Below are positions 9,467 to 18,567 of a stretch of DNA of 64,000 nucleotides, one piece after another; positions within the stretch are counted from its first letter, which is position 1; the number at the start of each line of letters is the position of its first letter. Under the pieces are notes generated by a model. It was given only the letters and a program-made list of their open reading frames with translations, searched no databases and was not told the origin of the DNA. The DNA comes from JAGVSR01 sp963742405 (GTDB taxonomy: Bacteria > Pseudomonadota > Alphaproteobacteria > Rhizobiales > Hyphomicrobiaceae): contig CAVUMB010000004.1 of NCBI GenBank assembly GCA_963742405.1, positions 313,891 to 377,890 on the forward strand. The letters are read 5' to 3'. Both the position numbers and the translations under genes were made by a program.

Positions 9467-9874
9467 CTAGACCAGCGCGTCGACGGTCTCGCGTTGTTTT
9501 CGTGAAGGTTGCGCATTCAGACAACGACTCTGAGCAACGTGGGCCCGCATCAAGATCTTGGTGAGTTGATCCAGGTTGACCGGCTTTGTGAGCACCTCGA
9601 CGTCGGCAAGACTAGCGTCGGTTCGATCAATCTGCGATCCCGTTACAAGCACAAACGGAATTTGGCGCTTTTGCATCTGCGATATCAGGTCGGATGAATT
9701 CCCATCCGCCAGTTGAAAATCGACGATAGCAAAATCGGGAGGCCGCTGACGCAGCAGGGCCAGGCCGAGTTCGACGGTCGCGACGCTCACAACGCAATGG
9801 CCGAGATCACGCAGCTCATCTTCCAGCATCATGGAAATGAGAAAGTCGTCTTCGAGCAGCAATACATGAACCAT
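9467..9874 (-). CDS. Stand-alone response regulator receiver domain
   Basis: A 135-residue single-domain CheY-like protein. All phosphorylation-site residues are present: the acidic pair Asp9/Asp10 (LLEDDF), the phosphoacceptor Asp52 (AIVDFQLADG), Thr78 (FVLVTGS) and Lys97 (LTKPV). There is no output domain, so it should act by binding a partner or as a phosphate relay. The ATG at 9874 is chosen because the receiver fold begins immediately after it. No histidine kinase is nearby. It is divergent from the small RHH-like gene starting at 10048 across about 170 bases, and I infer shared regulation of the two only from this arrangement. Confidence 0.85.
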   Translation of the reverse strand: MVHVLLLEDDFLISMMLEDELRDLGHCVVSVATVELGLALLRQRPPDFAIVDFQLADGNSSDLISQMQKRQIPFVLVTGSQIDRTDASLADVEVLTKPVNLDQLTKILMRAHVAQSRCLNAQPSRKQRETVDALV

Positions 9875-10047
9875 ACACAACCTCCACGCTCTCCAACAGA
9901 TCGTCGATTTTGTGATCTTTTTCAATTAGATCAGTTAGGGCTTTGCAGCAAAATCGGCGTGTTGGTCCTGTGCGTTCTGGAACTCAGTGGTGGTCACTGC
10001 GTTTTCTTAGGCAACTACTGTTTGTTAGCCAAAAACAGGTTGCCGAT

Positions 10048-10326
10048 ATGAAGAGGGAACGCGAGGAACGGCTGCAAATCATGCTGACAATGGATGAGTT
10101 GCGGGCTGTCGACGACTTTAGATATCGAACGCGGATGCCAAGTCGCGCGGCGGCTGTTCGGGAGCTTTTAAACAGAGGGCTGCGAACGGTTAAAGTCGGC
10201 GTTGCAACGATGCAATCGCGGTCGAAGGATTTCGGTGTGTTGGAAATCGCCAACGGAAGCAGCTTTGAAAAAGCGACCGACGTTGATGCGGCGAGGGTCG
10301 ATGTGAAGCCCGATAAGCGCCTCTAG
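10048..10326 (+). CDS. Small ribbon-helix-helix-like protein
   Basis: A 92-residue basic protein starting MKREREERLQIMLT. Residues about 8-45 (LQIMLTMDELRAVDDFRYR then PSRAAAVRELLNRGL) have the spacing of a ribbon-helix-helix DNA-binding fold: a short beta strand, a helix starting at an acidic residue, a turn with Arg-Met-Pro-Ser-Arg, and a second helix. The rest has no motif. Such small proteins often repress their own promoter or sit in toxin-antitoxin pairs, but I see no partner toxin. The neighbour is a single-domain response regulator transcribed away from it. The start at ATG 10048 is the most economical; the frame is open 105 bases further upstream. Confidence 0.55.
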   Translation: MKREREERLQIMLTMDELRAVDDFRYRTRMPSRAAAVRELLNRGLRTVKVGVATMQSRSKDFGVLEIANGSSFEKATDVDAARVDVKPDKRL

Positions 10327-10333
10327 CCCTCGC

Positions 10334-11113
10334 TTACCCTAACTCGACCCACACGGGAGCATGGTCGGAAGGTTTTTCCCATCCACGTGTAAACCGATCG
10401 ACGCCGGCACTTTGCAGGTGGTCGGCAGCCTGGGCCGAGAGCAAGATATGATCAATGCGGATGCCATCGTCCTTCTGCCAGGAGCCGGCCTGATAATCCC
10501 AAAACGTGTAGACGCCAGGTCCGGGGTGACAGGCGCGGACGGCATCGGTCAGGCCAAGGGCTTCGATGCGGCGGAGCATAGCGCGGCTTTCAGGCTGAAA
10601 CAGCGCGTCGCCGGTCCATGCCGCGGGACGCTTGGCATCGACCGGTTCGGGGATCACGTTGTAATCGCCGGCAAGAACGAGCGGCATTTCAGTTTTGAGT
10701 AGCGCGCGAGCGTGTGCCTCAAAGCGCTGCATCCAAGCGAGTTTATAGGTGAATTTCTCGGTGCCGATAGGGTTCCCATTCGGCAGGTAGAGCGAGGCAA
10801 ACCGAACTGCGAGACCGCCGTCGATGATCGTTGCTTCGATGTAGCGGGACTGTTCGTCGCCATTGCCGCCGGGCAAACCGCGCGTCACGTCCTCCATCGG
10901 CAGGCGAGATAGGATAGCGACCCCGTTAAAACCCTTCTGGCCGTGGGTGGCGACTTTGTAGCCAAGCTCCTCGAAGGCCTCCGCGGGGAAGCCTTCGTCG
11001 ATTGATTTGATCTCCTGAAAACCGATAACGTCGGGCTTGGCTTCACGCAGATACGTCAACGCGATTTCGAGCCGCGCCTTCACACCGTTGATGTTCCAGG
11101 TGACGACTTTCAT
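10334..11113 (-). CDS. xth: Exodeoxyribonuclease III
   Basis: A 259-residue Mg-dependent AP endonuclease and 3'-5' exonuclease of base-excision repair, endonuclease/exonuclease/phosphatase fold. The protein begins MKVVTWNINGVKARL, with the usual metal-binding Asn7, then FQEIKS (metal-binding Glu), YLPNG, GDYNVIPEP (Asp and Asn) and C-terminal RIDHILLS and SDHAPVW with the catalytic Asp and His. Length is normal for XthA. The start at 11113 is fixed by the conserved N-terminal strand. It follows erpA by 28 bases on the same strand, so the two are probably co-transcribed, as in many related genomes. Confidence 0.95.
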   Translation of the reverse strand: MKVVTWNINGVKARLEIALTYLREAKPDVIGFQEIKSIDEGFPAEAFEELGYKVATHGQKGFNGVAILSRLPMEDVTRGLPGGNGDEQSRYIEATIIDGGLAVRFASLYLPNGNPIGTEKFTYKLAWMQRFEAHARALLKTEMPLVLAGDYNVIPEPVDAKRPAAWTGDALFQPESRAMLRRIEALGLTDAVRACHPGPGVYTFWDYQAGSWQKDDGIRIDHILLSAQAADHLQSAGVDRFTRGWEKPSDHAPVWVELG

Positions 11114-11141
11114 GTCCGGCGCGGACCGACCCGGTGCAGCC

Positions 11142-11474
11142 TCAAAGCGAGAAGCTCGTGCCACATCCGCACGAGGATGTGGCGTGCGGATTTCGGATCT
11201 GGAAGGACGCGCCGATCAAGTCATCGACGAAATCTATCTGTGAGCCGGAAAGATACTCGAGCGATACCGGGTCGATCAGCACCTTGGCGCCATCGCGCTC
11301 AATTACAATGTCGTCGGCAGTGGTTTCCTGTGTGAGATCATAGCGATATTTGAAGCCCGAGCAGCCGCCGCCTTCGACGGCCACGCGCAGCATCGTGCCC
11401 GAGGGCTCAGCGGCAACAATTTCGACTATGCGTCGGGCGGCCGGCGCGGTGACGATGACAGTCGTTTCGGTCAT
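11142..11474 (-). CDS. erpA: Iron-sulfur cluster insertion protein, ErpA/IscA type
   Basis: A 110-residue A-type carrier that passes Fe-S clusters to apoproteins. The three ligand cysteines are at residue 38 (GGGCSGF) and residues 102 and 104 (SSCGCGTSF). The spacing and the VEGGGCSGFKY block match the HesB/IscA/ErpA family. I prefer ErpA over IscA because it is outside any isc or suf operon and divergent from dgt, which is the usual place of this gene in Rhizobiales. It is divergent from dgt across 152 bases, which must contain both promoters. Confidence 0.9.
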   Translation of the reverse strand: MTETTVIVTAPAARRIVEIVAAEPSGTMLRVAVEGGGCSGFKYRYDLTQETTADDIVIERDGAKVLIDPVSLEYLSGSQIDFVDDLIGASFQIRNPHATSSCGCGTSFSL

Positions 11475-11626
11475 GGAATACCCAGGGTTGAGGCGCCGCG
11501 CCGGGCGTTCGGGATTGCCAAGGTCGGTGCGTTGCGTTCAAGAGGAAGATAGGAGGCCTGCAGCCCCTGTCAAATAGGCCCGCCGAAACACAGTGGACAG
11601 TCGAATCCGCATGAACTCGTACCGCC

Positions 11627-12835
11627 ATGACTGACCTTGCTCGCTATGGGGCCGATCTGCAACCTGGCGAACGGTCGCCGGGACCGTATGCGGCCGGCGG
11701 CGTGCCATCGCGCGGCCGGCGTCATCCGCAGCCCGATTGCCCGACGCGAAGCCCCTTCCAGCGCGATCGGGACCGTATCTTGCACGCAAGCGCGTTTCGG
11801 CGGTTGACGCACAAGACGCAAGTTTTCCTTTATCACGAGGGAGACCACTACCGCACGCGGCTGACCCACAGCCTGGAGGTGGCGCAGATCGCGCGCACGA
11901 TCGCGCGCCAGTTGCGCCTCGATGAGGATCTGGCCGAGGCGCTGGCTTTGGCGCACGATCTTGGCCATCCACCGTTCGGGCACGCGGGCGAGCGGGCGCT
12001 GGATGGGTCCATGGCCGAGCACGGGGGGTTTGATCACAACGCCCAGAGTTTGCGGCTCGTCATGGCGCTGGAGCGGAAATACCGGGGGTTCGACGGCCTC
12101 AATCTGACGTGGGAAACGCTGGAGGGCCTGGCCAAACACAATGGTCCGGTGTCCGGCGGTGCGGTCGAAAAGGTTACGGCACCGCTCGCTTCGTGGTGCT
12201 CGCTTGAGCTTACAAGCTGGGCCAGCGCAGAAGCCCAGGTGGCAGCGCTTTCCGACGATATCGCCTATCTGACGCACGACGTCGATGACGGTTTGCGCGC
12301 CGGTCTGCTGTCGCTTGAAGACTTGAAGGACATGCCATTCGCCGGTCCCTTCGCGGCAGCCGTGCTCGCGGACGGGCAGGCCGGCGACAAGGGCCGGGCG
12401 GTGTTTGAAGTGACCCGGCTCATGATTACCGCCCTGATCCACGATGTGGTTGTTGAAAGCCGGATGAAACTGGCCGAGATCGCTCCGGCTTCGCCCGACG
12501 ATATTCGCGGTGCCGGCCGGGCCGTAATCGGGTTTTCGGCTGAGAGTTCAGCCGACCTCTTGGCGCTACGCGCGGTGTTGTTCGATCGCGTTTATCGCCA
12601 CCCGCGGGTCCTGCGCGTGATGACGGCGGCGGAAGGCATCGTGCGCGAACTTTTTGCCTGCTACGCCGATCCCAACCATCGAACGGCCCTTCCGGAGCCG
12701 TGGCAGGCGATCAGCGAGCAATTGCCGCGACGGCAGCGGGCGCGGCTCGCCGCCGACTATCTGGCCGGGCAGACCGACCGTTACGCCATTGCCGAACACC
12801 GGCGGCTGTTTGCCGAAACCCCGGAATTGCGTTAG
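11627..12835 (+). CDS. dgt: dGTP triphosphohydrolase-like HD-domain protein
   Basis: A 402-residue HD-superfamily phosphohydrolase that hydrolyses dNTPs to the nucleoside and triphosphate, helping to balance the dNTP pool. The metal-binding residues are His81 (RLTHSLEV) and the His110-Asp111 pair (LAHDLGHPPFGH). The N-terminal block RDRDRILHASAFRRLTHKTQ is characteristic of the type 2 deoxyguanosinetriphosphate triphosphohydrolase-like proteins of Alphaproteobacteria. Length is normal for that group and shorter than E. coli Dgt. ArgS follows after 34 bases on the same strand, a conserved pairing. Confidence 0.95.
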   Translation: MTDLARYGADLQPGERSPGPYAAGGVPSRGRRHPQPDCPTRSPFQRDRDRILHASAFRRLTHKTQVFLYHEGDHYRTRLTHSLEVAQIARTIARQLRLDEDLAEALALAHDLGHPPFGHAGERALDGSMAEHGGFDHNAQSLRLVMALERKYRGFDGLNLTWETLEGLAKHNGPVSGGAVEKVTAPLASWCSLELTSWASAEAQVAALSDDIAYLTHDVDDGLRAGLLSLEDLKDMPFAGPFAAAVLADGQAGDKGRAVFEVTRLMITALIHDVVVESRMKLAEIAPASPDDIRGAGRAVIGFSAESSADLLALRAVLFDRVYRHPRVLRVMTAAEGIVRELFACYADPNHRTALPEPWQAISEQLPRRQRARLAADYLAGQTDRYAIAEHRRLFAETPELR

Positions 12836-12869
12836 AGGCGCGAAGCTTCTTTCTCCAGGACATTGCGAC

Positions 12870-14681
12870 ATGAACGTCTTCACCCACGTCGAGGCCAAGA
12901 TCGCGGCCGCGCTGACCGATCTCAAGGTCGAGGGTTTGATCCCGCGCGATGTGTCGCTGCCACATATCGAGGTCGAGACGCCGCGCGATACGAGCCACGG
13001 CGATTTTGCGTCCAACGTCGCCATGGCGCTCGCCAAACCGGCCGGCATGAAGCCGCGCGATTTGGCCGAAGCTTTGAAGGCGAAACTGGACGGTGATCCC
13101 GAGATCGAGTCTGTTGCAGTGGCGGGTCCGGGCTTTCTCAACATTACGGTGACGCCCGCGGTCTGGCAGAAGCTCATCACCGCCATTGTTGTCGATGGCG
13201 AAACCTACGGTCGTGGCGCAGGGCGGGCCGATCGTGTCAACGTCGAATACGTTTCCGCCAATCCCACGGGGCCGATGCATGTCGGGCATTGCCGGGGCGC
13301 TGTTCTGGGCGATGCGCTGGCAAATCTATTGGCTTTCTCCGGTTATCCGGTGACGCGCGAATATTACATCAACGATGCCGGCGGGCAGGTGGATGTGCTG
13401 GCGCGGTCGGTTCACTTGCGCTACCGCGAGGCCTTGGGCGAGGCCATTGGCGATATTCCCGAGGGGCTTTACCCCGGCGATTATCTGAAGCCGCTGGGCG
13501 AAGCGTTGGCGCAAAAATACGGTGACCGGTTTATCGGCCAGCCGGAAGGCGAATGGCTCGCCGTCATGCGCGAGGAGGCGATCGCGGCCATGATCGTCCT
13601 GATCAAGGACGATTTGGCCGCCCTCAATATCCGGCATGACGTCTTCGTCTCGGAAGCATCTCTGTCGCGCGGTGGCGTCGATCAAGTGCAGGCGGCCATT
13701 GCGGCGCTGCGCGCGAAAGGTCTGATCTACGAAGGCCGGCTGGCCAAGCCACTCGGGCATGACGACGAGGAGTGGGAAGATCGCGAGCAGACGCTGTTCA
13801 AGTCGTCAGAGTTCGGCGACGACATGGATCGTGCGCTGCAGAAGTCGGACGGAACTTATACCTACTTCGCGGGCGATATCGCGTACCACTTCGACAAGAT
13901 CAGCCGCGGCTTTCCTCACCTGATCAACGTCTTTGGTGCCGATCACATCGGATACATTCCGCGCATGCTGGCGGCGGTGGCGGCACTGGCCGGTGGAGTG
14001 CTCGAACGCGATCAGAAGGGCAAACTGAAATCCTGGCGGACGCGCGGCGGCACGACCGATCTTGAGATCAAGGTCGTGCAACTCGTCAAGCTGTACAAGG
14101 GCGGCGAGCCGTTCAAGATGTCGAAGCGCGCGGGAACGTTCGTGACGCTGCGCGACGTCGTTGATGAAGTCGGCCGTGATCCCGTGCGCTTCATGATGCT
14201 CTACCGCAAGGAACTCGAACCGCTCGATTTCGACTTCGCCAAGGTGACCGAACAGTCGAAGGATAACCCGGTTTTCTACGTCCAGTACGCACATGCGCGG
14301 GCGTCGAGTGTGTTTCGCAACGTCGCTGAGCAGATGCCGGCGCTGGATATTTCGAAAGCCGGGCTCGCGAGGGCCGACCTGTCGCGGTTGGACGATCCGG
14401 CAGAATTCGACCTTGTGCGCAAGCTGGCCCATTATCCGCGCCTGATCGCAACTGCGGCAGAGGCTCGCGAGCCGCATAGGCTGGCCTTCTATCTCTATGA
14501 TCTGGCTTCCGCTTTTCATGGTTTGTGGACGCGTGGCAATGATTTGCCACATTTGCGCTTTATCCAGGCTCAAGATGGGGGCCTGACGGTTGCGCGGTGT
14601 GCACTCGTCTCTGCGACGCGTGCGGTGATATCCTCAGGTCTTGGAGTTCTCGGGGTCGAGGCCCCGGAAACCATGCGCTAG
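12870..14681 (+). CDS. argS: Arginyl-tRNA synthetase
   Basis: A 603-residue class Ia synthetase for tRNA-Arg. It starts with the Arg-tRNA-synthetase N-terminal (Add-1) domain, has the HIGH motif as HVGH at residues 137-140 after VSANPTGPM, and the KMSK loop as KMSKRAGTF at about residue 415. The C-terminal DALR anticodon-binding domain is present (VQYAHARASSVFRN onward). The frame is open far upstream into dgt, but the ATG at 12870 is fixed by the conserved N-terminal domain. It is in the dgt-argS-SPOR-nagZ-scpAB series. Confidence 0.97.
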   Translation: MNVFTHVEAKIAAALTDLKVEGLIPRDVSLPHIEVETPRDTSHGDFASNVAMALAKPAGMKPRDLAEALKAKLDGDPEIESVAVAGPGFLNITVTPAVWQKLITAIVVDGETYGRGAGRADRVNVEYVSANPTGPMHVGHCRGAVLGDALANLLAFSGYPVTREYYINDAGGQVDVLARSVHLRYREALGEAIGDIPEGLYPGDYLKPLGEALAQKYGDRFIGQPEGEWLAVMREEAIAAMIVLIKDDLAALNIRHDVFVSEASLSRGGVDQVQAAIAALRAKGLIYEGRLAKPLGHDDEEWEDREQTLFKSSEFGDDMDRALQKSDGTYTYFAGDIAYHFDKISRGFPHLINVFGADHIGYIPRMLAAVAALAGGVLERDQKGKLKSWRTRGGTTDLEIKVVQLVKLYKGGEPFKMSKRAGTFVTLRDVVDEVGRDPVRFMMLYRKELEPLDFDFAKVTEQSKDNPVFYVQYAHARASSVFRNVAEQMPALDISKAGLARADLSRLDDPAEFDLVRKLAHYPRLIATAAEAREPHRLAFYLYDLASAFHGLWTRGNDLPHLRFIQAQDGGLTVARCALVSATRAVISSGLGVLGVEAPETMR

Positions 14682-14771
14682 ATTGGCCGCAACGCCGATT
14701 CGAGCAGGGTCTGCAGCGCCCCCGGGCAAAACCGGACGGGCGGTGGCCTCAAGCTGAAGGAATGATCGCAA

Positions 14772-16517
14772 ATGTCCCGCTCCGAAAGTCCAAAGGCACC
14801 TCCGGGCGGATGGCCGGCACAGCGTCCGCAGGGCGCGCCGCCGCAAAACCCACAAGGGCAGGGCGATTACGATTTGGCGGGTTGGGCGCAGGGGCTTAGC
14901 GGAGCACCGCTTCCCAATCCGAAGCCGCAGCAGGCCGCACCCCAGGGTTATCCGCAGCAACAGGGATACGGTCAGCCGCCGGCCGAGGCGGGATATGCAC
15001 ATTCAGACCAGGGCTATTACTGGGGTGCCGATCCGCAAGCGGCCGATGCCCCTCCGCTCTTCGATCCTTACGTTCCGCAGGCAATGCCGTCGCGGCGTCC
15101 GGCCCAGCCGGCCCCGAACGGTTACGGCGCCGCACCGCCGCCGTCGCCACAGAACTATGGCGCCCAAACCCAACAACCGGCTTACAACCCGGGTTACGCG
15201 AACTATCCCGATCAAGCGGCGTCGGCTCCAGTTCTGCGCGGTGCGCAGTATGATCAATGGGCCTCGGCCGCTGAACCGGCCAGCGATCCGCGCGGCTACG
15301 ATCTTGCCAGCTATATGCCGCCGCAGGGCCGCGCGCAGCCGCAGCCGCAGCCGCCTGCCGCTGCACCCGACTACGGTCATCTGACCGCCGATCTGGCGAC
15401 CCACCCCCAGTCGGGATACTCCGACTGGGGTCATCAATCGGGCTATCAACAGGCACCGCAGGGCTATGCGGGGCAACAGCAGTATGATCCGGCCGCCTAT
15501 GGCACGCCGCAGGGCTATGATCAGCAAGCGTATGCCGATCCCAACGCGCAAGGCTACGAGGACGACGGCTATGAGGCCGAGGAACCTGTGCGGGGCCGCA
15601 AGTGGATGACTGTCGCAGCGGCGCTCGTCGGCGCCATCGTGGTCGGCGGGGGGCTCACTTATGCCTATCAGAGCCTTCTCGGTGACAGCGGCGGCGGGCC
15701 GACGCCGGTCGTGCGGAGCGCGGAAGGCCCCTCAAAAGTGAAGCCGTCGGAGCCCGGCGGCAAGCAGTTCGCCAATACCGATAGCAAGTTGCTCGGCCGG
15801 CTCGGTGACGGCGGCAGCAGCGCGCCTTCGTCGTCGGCAGCATCCGACGCCGACAGCGGCGGCGCACGCAAGGTCCAGACGCTGGTCGTGGGGCGCGACG
15901 GCGCCATTCAAGCTCCCGGCGCACCGCCGGATGCCGTCGATGTTCCTGCTGTATCGGTGCCCGTGCCCGGTATGACCCTGATCGATATTCCTTCGCCGGG
16001 TAGCGCGCCGGTGGCTCAGCGTCCGCAGCCGATTGTCGTGCAGCCGCCAGTCCAGCAGCAACCGCAACCGGTGCAATTAGCGGCGAACGATCCGCCTAGC
16101 CCCGCTCCGGTCTTGCCGAAATCGCTCAATTCCGAGAGCGTTGCGCCGGTGGCCGAGAAGCCGAAGCCAGCCCCTAAGCCGGTGACCAAGACAGCGGCTT
16201 TGCCGGATTCGGCTGCGCCGGCCGTTCCGGCTAAGGCCGTAGCCCCATCGGGGCTCGGCTACGTCGCAGTGCTCGCCTCGGTACCGGCCTCAGGAACAAG
16301 TCGGATCGACGCTCTGCAGCAGTTTGCGGATCTGCAGCAGCGTTATGGCGGTATTCTCCAGAACAAGACGCCCGACGTGACCGAAGCCAATCTCGGGGAG
16401 AAGGGCCGCTATCACCGCCTTGTCGTGGGCCCCCCGGGTTCGAAGGACGGTGCTAATTCAGTCTGCTCGCAGTTGAAAACGGCCGGTTACTCAAGTTGCT
16501 GGGTTATGGCGTACTGA
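14772..16517 (+). CDS. SPOR-domain membrane protein with Gln/Pro/Tyr-rich N-terminus
   Basis: A 581-residue bitopic protein. Residues 1-275 are low-complexity, rich in Pro, Gln, Gly, Tyr and Ala, and presumably cytoplasmic and disordered. A transmembrane helix spans about residues 279-299 (MTVAAALVGAIVVGGGLTYA). The periplasmic part has a Pro/Ala-rich linker and a C-terminal SPOR domain at about residues 503-581 (LGYVAVLASV to GYSSCWVMAY). SPOR domains bind denuded septal peptidoglycan, so the protein is likely a division or cell-wall factor, which suits the neighbouring nagZ. An intrinsic terminator follows 24 bases after the stop. The cytoplasmic GY repeats are unusually extensive. Confidence 0.9.
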   Translation: MSRSESPKAPPGGWPAQRPQGAPPQNPQGQGDYDLAGWAQGLSGAPLPNPKPQQAAPQGYPQQQGYGQPPAEAGYAHSDQGYYWGADPQAADAPPLFDPYVPQAMPSRRPAQPAPNGYGAAPPPSPQNYGAQTQQPAYNPGYANYPDQAASAPVLRGAQYDQWASAAEPASDPRGYDLASYMPPQGRAQPQPQPPAAAPDYGHLTADLATHPQSGYSDWGHQSGYQQAPQGYAGQQQYDPAAYGTPQGYDQQAYADPNAQGYEDDGYEAEEPVRGRKWMTVAAALVGAIVVGGGLTYAYQSLLGDSGGGPTPVVRSAEGPSKVKPSEPGGKQFANTDSKLLGRLGDGGSSAPSSSAASDADSGGARKVQTLVVGRDGAIQAPGAPPDAVDVPAVSVPVPGMTLIDIPSPGSAPVAQRPQPIVVQPPVQQQPQPVQLAANDPPSPAPVLPKSLNSESVAPVAEKPKPAPKPVTKTAALPDSAAPAVPAKAVAPSGLGYVAVLASVPASGTSRIDALQQFADLQQRYGGILQNKTPDVTEANLGEKGRYHRLVVGPPGSKDGANSVCSQLKTAGYSSCWVMAY

Positions 16518-16540
16518 GCGGCGACAGGGTTTTCGTGACA

Positions 16541-16570
16541 GGCCGCGGGGGCTCCCGCGGCCTTTTGTTT
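16541..16570 (+). terminator. Intrinsic terminator after the SPOR gene
   Basis: GGCCGCGGG (16541-16549) pairs with CCCGCGGCC (16554-16562) around a GGCT loop and is followed by TTTTGTTT. The position, 24 bases after the SPOR stop and 35 before nagZ, suggests that transcription is at least partly reset before nagZ. Confidence 0.8.
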
Positions 16571-16604
16571 ATGGTGCAAAGTTGTCAAAGAAGCGATCCG
16601 CTGC

Positions 16605-17642
16605 ATGACTCGCGCCGCGCTCATCACAGGGCTAGAAGGCGCGGTCCTGACTGCTGCTGAAGCGCAGTTCCTGCGAACGGTGCGGCCGCTCGGGATCATC
16701 CTCTTTGCGCGCAACTGCCAGGCGGCGGAGCAGATCCGGCGGCTCGTTGCCGACGCGCTCGACGCAATCGGCTCGGACGACACACTGGTGCTGATCGATC
16801 AGGAGGGCGGGCGGGTTCAGAGGTTGCGGCCGCCGCTCGGACGGGCTCTGCCGCCGGCGGAGGCCTATGCAAAACGGTATGAAGCCGGCGACGGTCCGGC
16901 CGCGTGTGCGGCGGCGGCAGCGGTGGCGCGGTTGGTGGCGGGCGACTTGCGCGATCTGGGCATCAACACGAATTGCGCGCCGGTCCTCGATCTGCCGGTC
17001 GCCGGGGCACATGCGATTATCGGTGACCGGGCTTATGGCTCCGACGTTAAACAAATCATCCGTCTCGGTCGTGCCGTGGCGGACGGCTTCCTATCGGGCG
17101 GCGTCCTGCCTGTCATCAAACACATTCCGGGGCATGGGCGGGCCACCAAGGACAGCCATCTAGACCTGCCGATCGTCAACACGCCGCGGGCGGAACTGAG
17201 CGCGAGCGATTTCGCCCCCTTCAAGGCACTTGCCGACGTTCCTGCCGCCATGACGGCGCACGTCGTTTTCACGGCCATCGACCCGGACCGGCCGGCCAGC
17301 ACGTCGGCCAGGGTCACCGCCGAGGTCATTCGCGGTGAGATCGGCTACGACGGCTTGTTGATGAGTGATGACCTGGGCATGCACGCGCTCACGGGTTCCA
17401 TGCGGGAGCGGGCCGAGGCGGTGATCGCAGCGGGCTCGGACGTCGCCTTGCATTGCTCCGGTGTGCTGGCCGAGATGGAGGCGGTCGCAAGTGGGCTGCC
17501 GATTTTGTCCGGTGATGCCTGGCGCCGTGCCGGTGTGGCTCTGGCGGTGCTGCAACAACCGCAGGAATTCGACGTGGCGGCGGCGGAACGACTATTGGCC
17601 GAGGTGATTGCCGGGCATGGCCGCAATTCTGAATCGGTGTAG
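16605..17642 (+). CDS. nagZ: Beta-N-acetylhexosaminidase
   Basis: A 345-residue cytoplasmic GH3 enzyme that removes N-acetylglucosamine from anhydro-muropeptides in peptidoglycan recycling. Family motifs include LVLIDQEGGRVQRL (about 61-74), the KHIPGHG block with the dipeptide acid/base region (172-185) and the nucleophile in LLMSDDLGM (probably Asp255). There is no signal peptide and no second (beta-sandwich) domain, which separates NagZ from the secreted GH3 glucosidase at 55.0-57.3 kb. scpA follows after 57 bases. Its product can also influence AmpC-type beta-lactamase induction in other bacteria; no ampR/ampC is seen here. Confidence 0.95.
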   Translation: MTRAALITGLEGAVLTAAEAQFLRTVRPLGIILFARNCQAAEQIRRLVADALDAIGSDDTLVLIDQEGGRVQRLRPPLGRALPPAEAYAKRYEAGDGPAACAAAAAVARLVAGDLRDLGINTNCAPVLDLPVAGAHAIIGDRAYGSDVKQIIRLGRAVADGFLSGGVLPVIKHIPGHGRATKDSHLDLPIVNTPRAELSASDFAPFKALADVPAAMTAHVVFTAIDPDRPASTSARVTAEVIRGEIGYDGLLMSDDLGMHALTGSMRERAEAVIAAGSDVALHCSGVLAEMEAVASGLPILSGDAWRRAGVALAVLQQPQEFDVAAAERLLAEVIAGHGRNSESV

Positions 17643-17699
17643 GGTTCAGGCGGAAACCGTGCGGTAACATCACCTGGGGCCCGGTAAAACAAGGACAGG

Positions 17700-18545
17700 A
17701 TGGGCGAAGAACCTTCAGATTCGGCGCGCGACCCGGCGAGTTGGGATCTTCCCGACGCGGAGGATGCGCCGTCGCTGTCGGAAGCGTTCATCGTCGACGT
17801 GGATGGGTTCGAGGGACCGCTTGATCTGCTGTTGGCGCTGGCGCGAACGCAGAAAGTGGACCTCGCGCACGTGTCGGTGCTGGCATTGGTCGAGCAGTAT
17901 CTGACCTTCATCAACGAAGCGCAGCGACTGAAACTCGAGATTGCCGGCGATTATCTCGTCATGGCGGCGTGGCTGGCATTTTTGAAGTCGCGCCTGCTGT
18001 TGCCGAAAGAGACGGTTCAACCGGGCGAGCAGTCGGCAGAGGAGATGGCGCAGAAACTTGCCTTCCGCCTCGCCCGCCTGGAAGCCATGCGCAATGCCAT
18101 GGCGCAGCTCATGACGCGAAAGCGGCTCGGCCGTGATGTGTTTGCGCGCGGCATGCCGGAGGGTGTCAAGACCGTCCGCGACACGGAATGGACGGCGCAG
18201 ATCTACGATCTGCTGAAGGCGTATGCCGATCAGCGGCGGCGGACGGTGAAAGTCTCGCACGTCATCAAGGCCCGCAAGGTCTGGTCGATCAAGGAGGCCC
18301 GGTCGCGGCTCGAAAAGCTGGTCGGGGAGGGCGCAGGCTCATGGACGCAACTCGATCTTTTCCTCAACCACTACATGCCGCAGACGGACGTCGCTGAAGA
18401 TGTGAAAACCGTTATTGCAAGTTCGTTCGGCGCGACCTTGGAAATGGCGCGCGAAGGCATTTTGGAATTGCAGCAGGAGGCGCCTTTTGCGCCGCTCTAT
18501 GTGCGCCGCCGCGAGGATGGCTCCACGTGGCAGCGGATCGGCTGA
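17700..18545 (+). CDS. scpA: Segregation and condensation protein A
   Basis: A 281-residue kleisin subunit of the SMC-ScpAB condensin complex, acting on the nucleoid. The N-terminal SMC-head-binding helices appear in DGFEGPLDLLLALARTQKVDL (about residues 37-57), followed by MAAWLAFLKSRLLLP, the family signature. The C-terminal winged-helix part ends near residue 270. About 35 acidic residues precede the conserved region, so an internal start is possible but ATG 17700 is acceptable. scpB follows after 22 bases, so the two are co-transcribed. Confidence 0.93.
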   Translation: MGEEPSDSARDPASWDLPDAEDAPSLSEAFIVDVDGFEGPLDLLLALARTQKVDLAHVSVLALVEQYLTFINEAQRLKLEIAGDYLVMAAWLAFLKSRLLLPKETVQPGEQSAEEMAQKLAFRLARLEAMRNAMAQLMTRKRLGRDVFARGMPEGVKTVRDTEWTAQIYDLLKAYADQRRRTVKVSHVIKARKVWSIKEARSRLEKLVGEGAGSWTQLDLFLNHYMPQTDVAEDVKTVIASSFGATLEMAREGILELQQEAPFAPLYVRRREDGSTWQRIG

Positions 18546-18567
18546 AAGAGTTGGCGTTCGGGAAACG

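Noticed and set aside
15003..15551. Minus-strand Arg-rich frame and repeats in the SPOR gene
   Set aside because: Produced by the low-complexity Gln/Pro/Tyr codons of the SPOR protein, not by a separate gene or CRISPR-type array.
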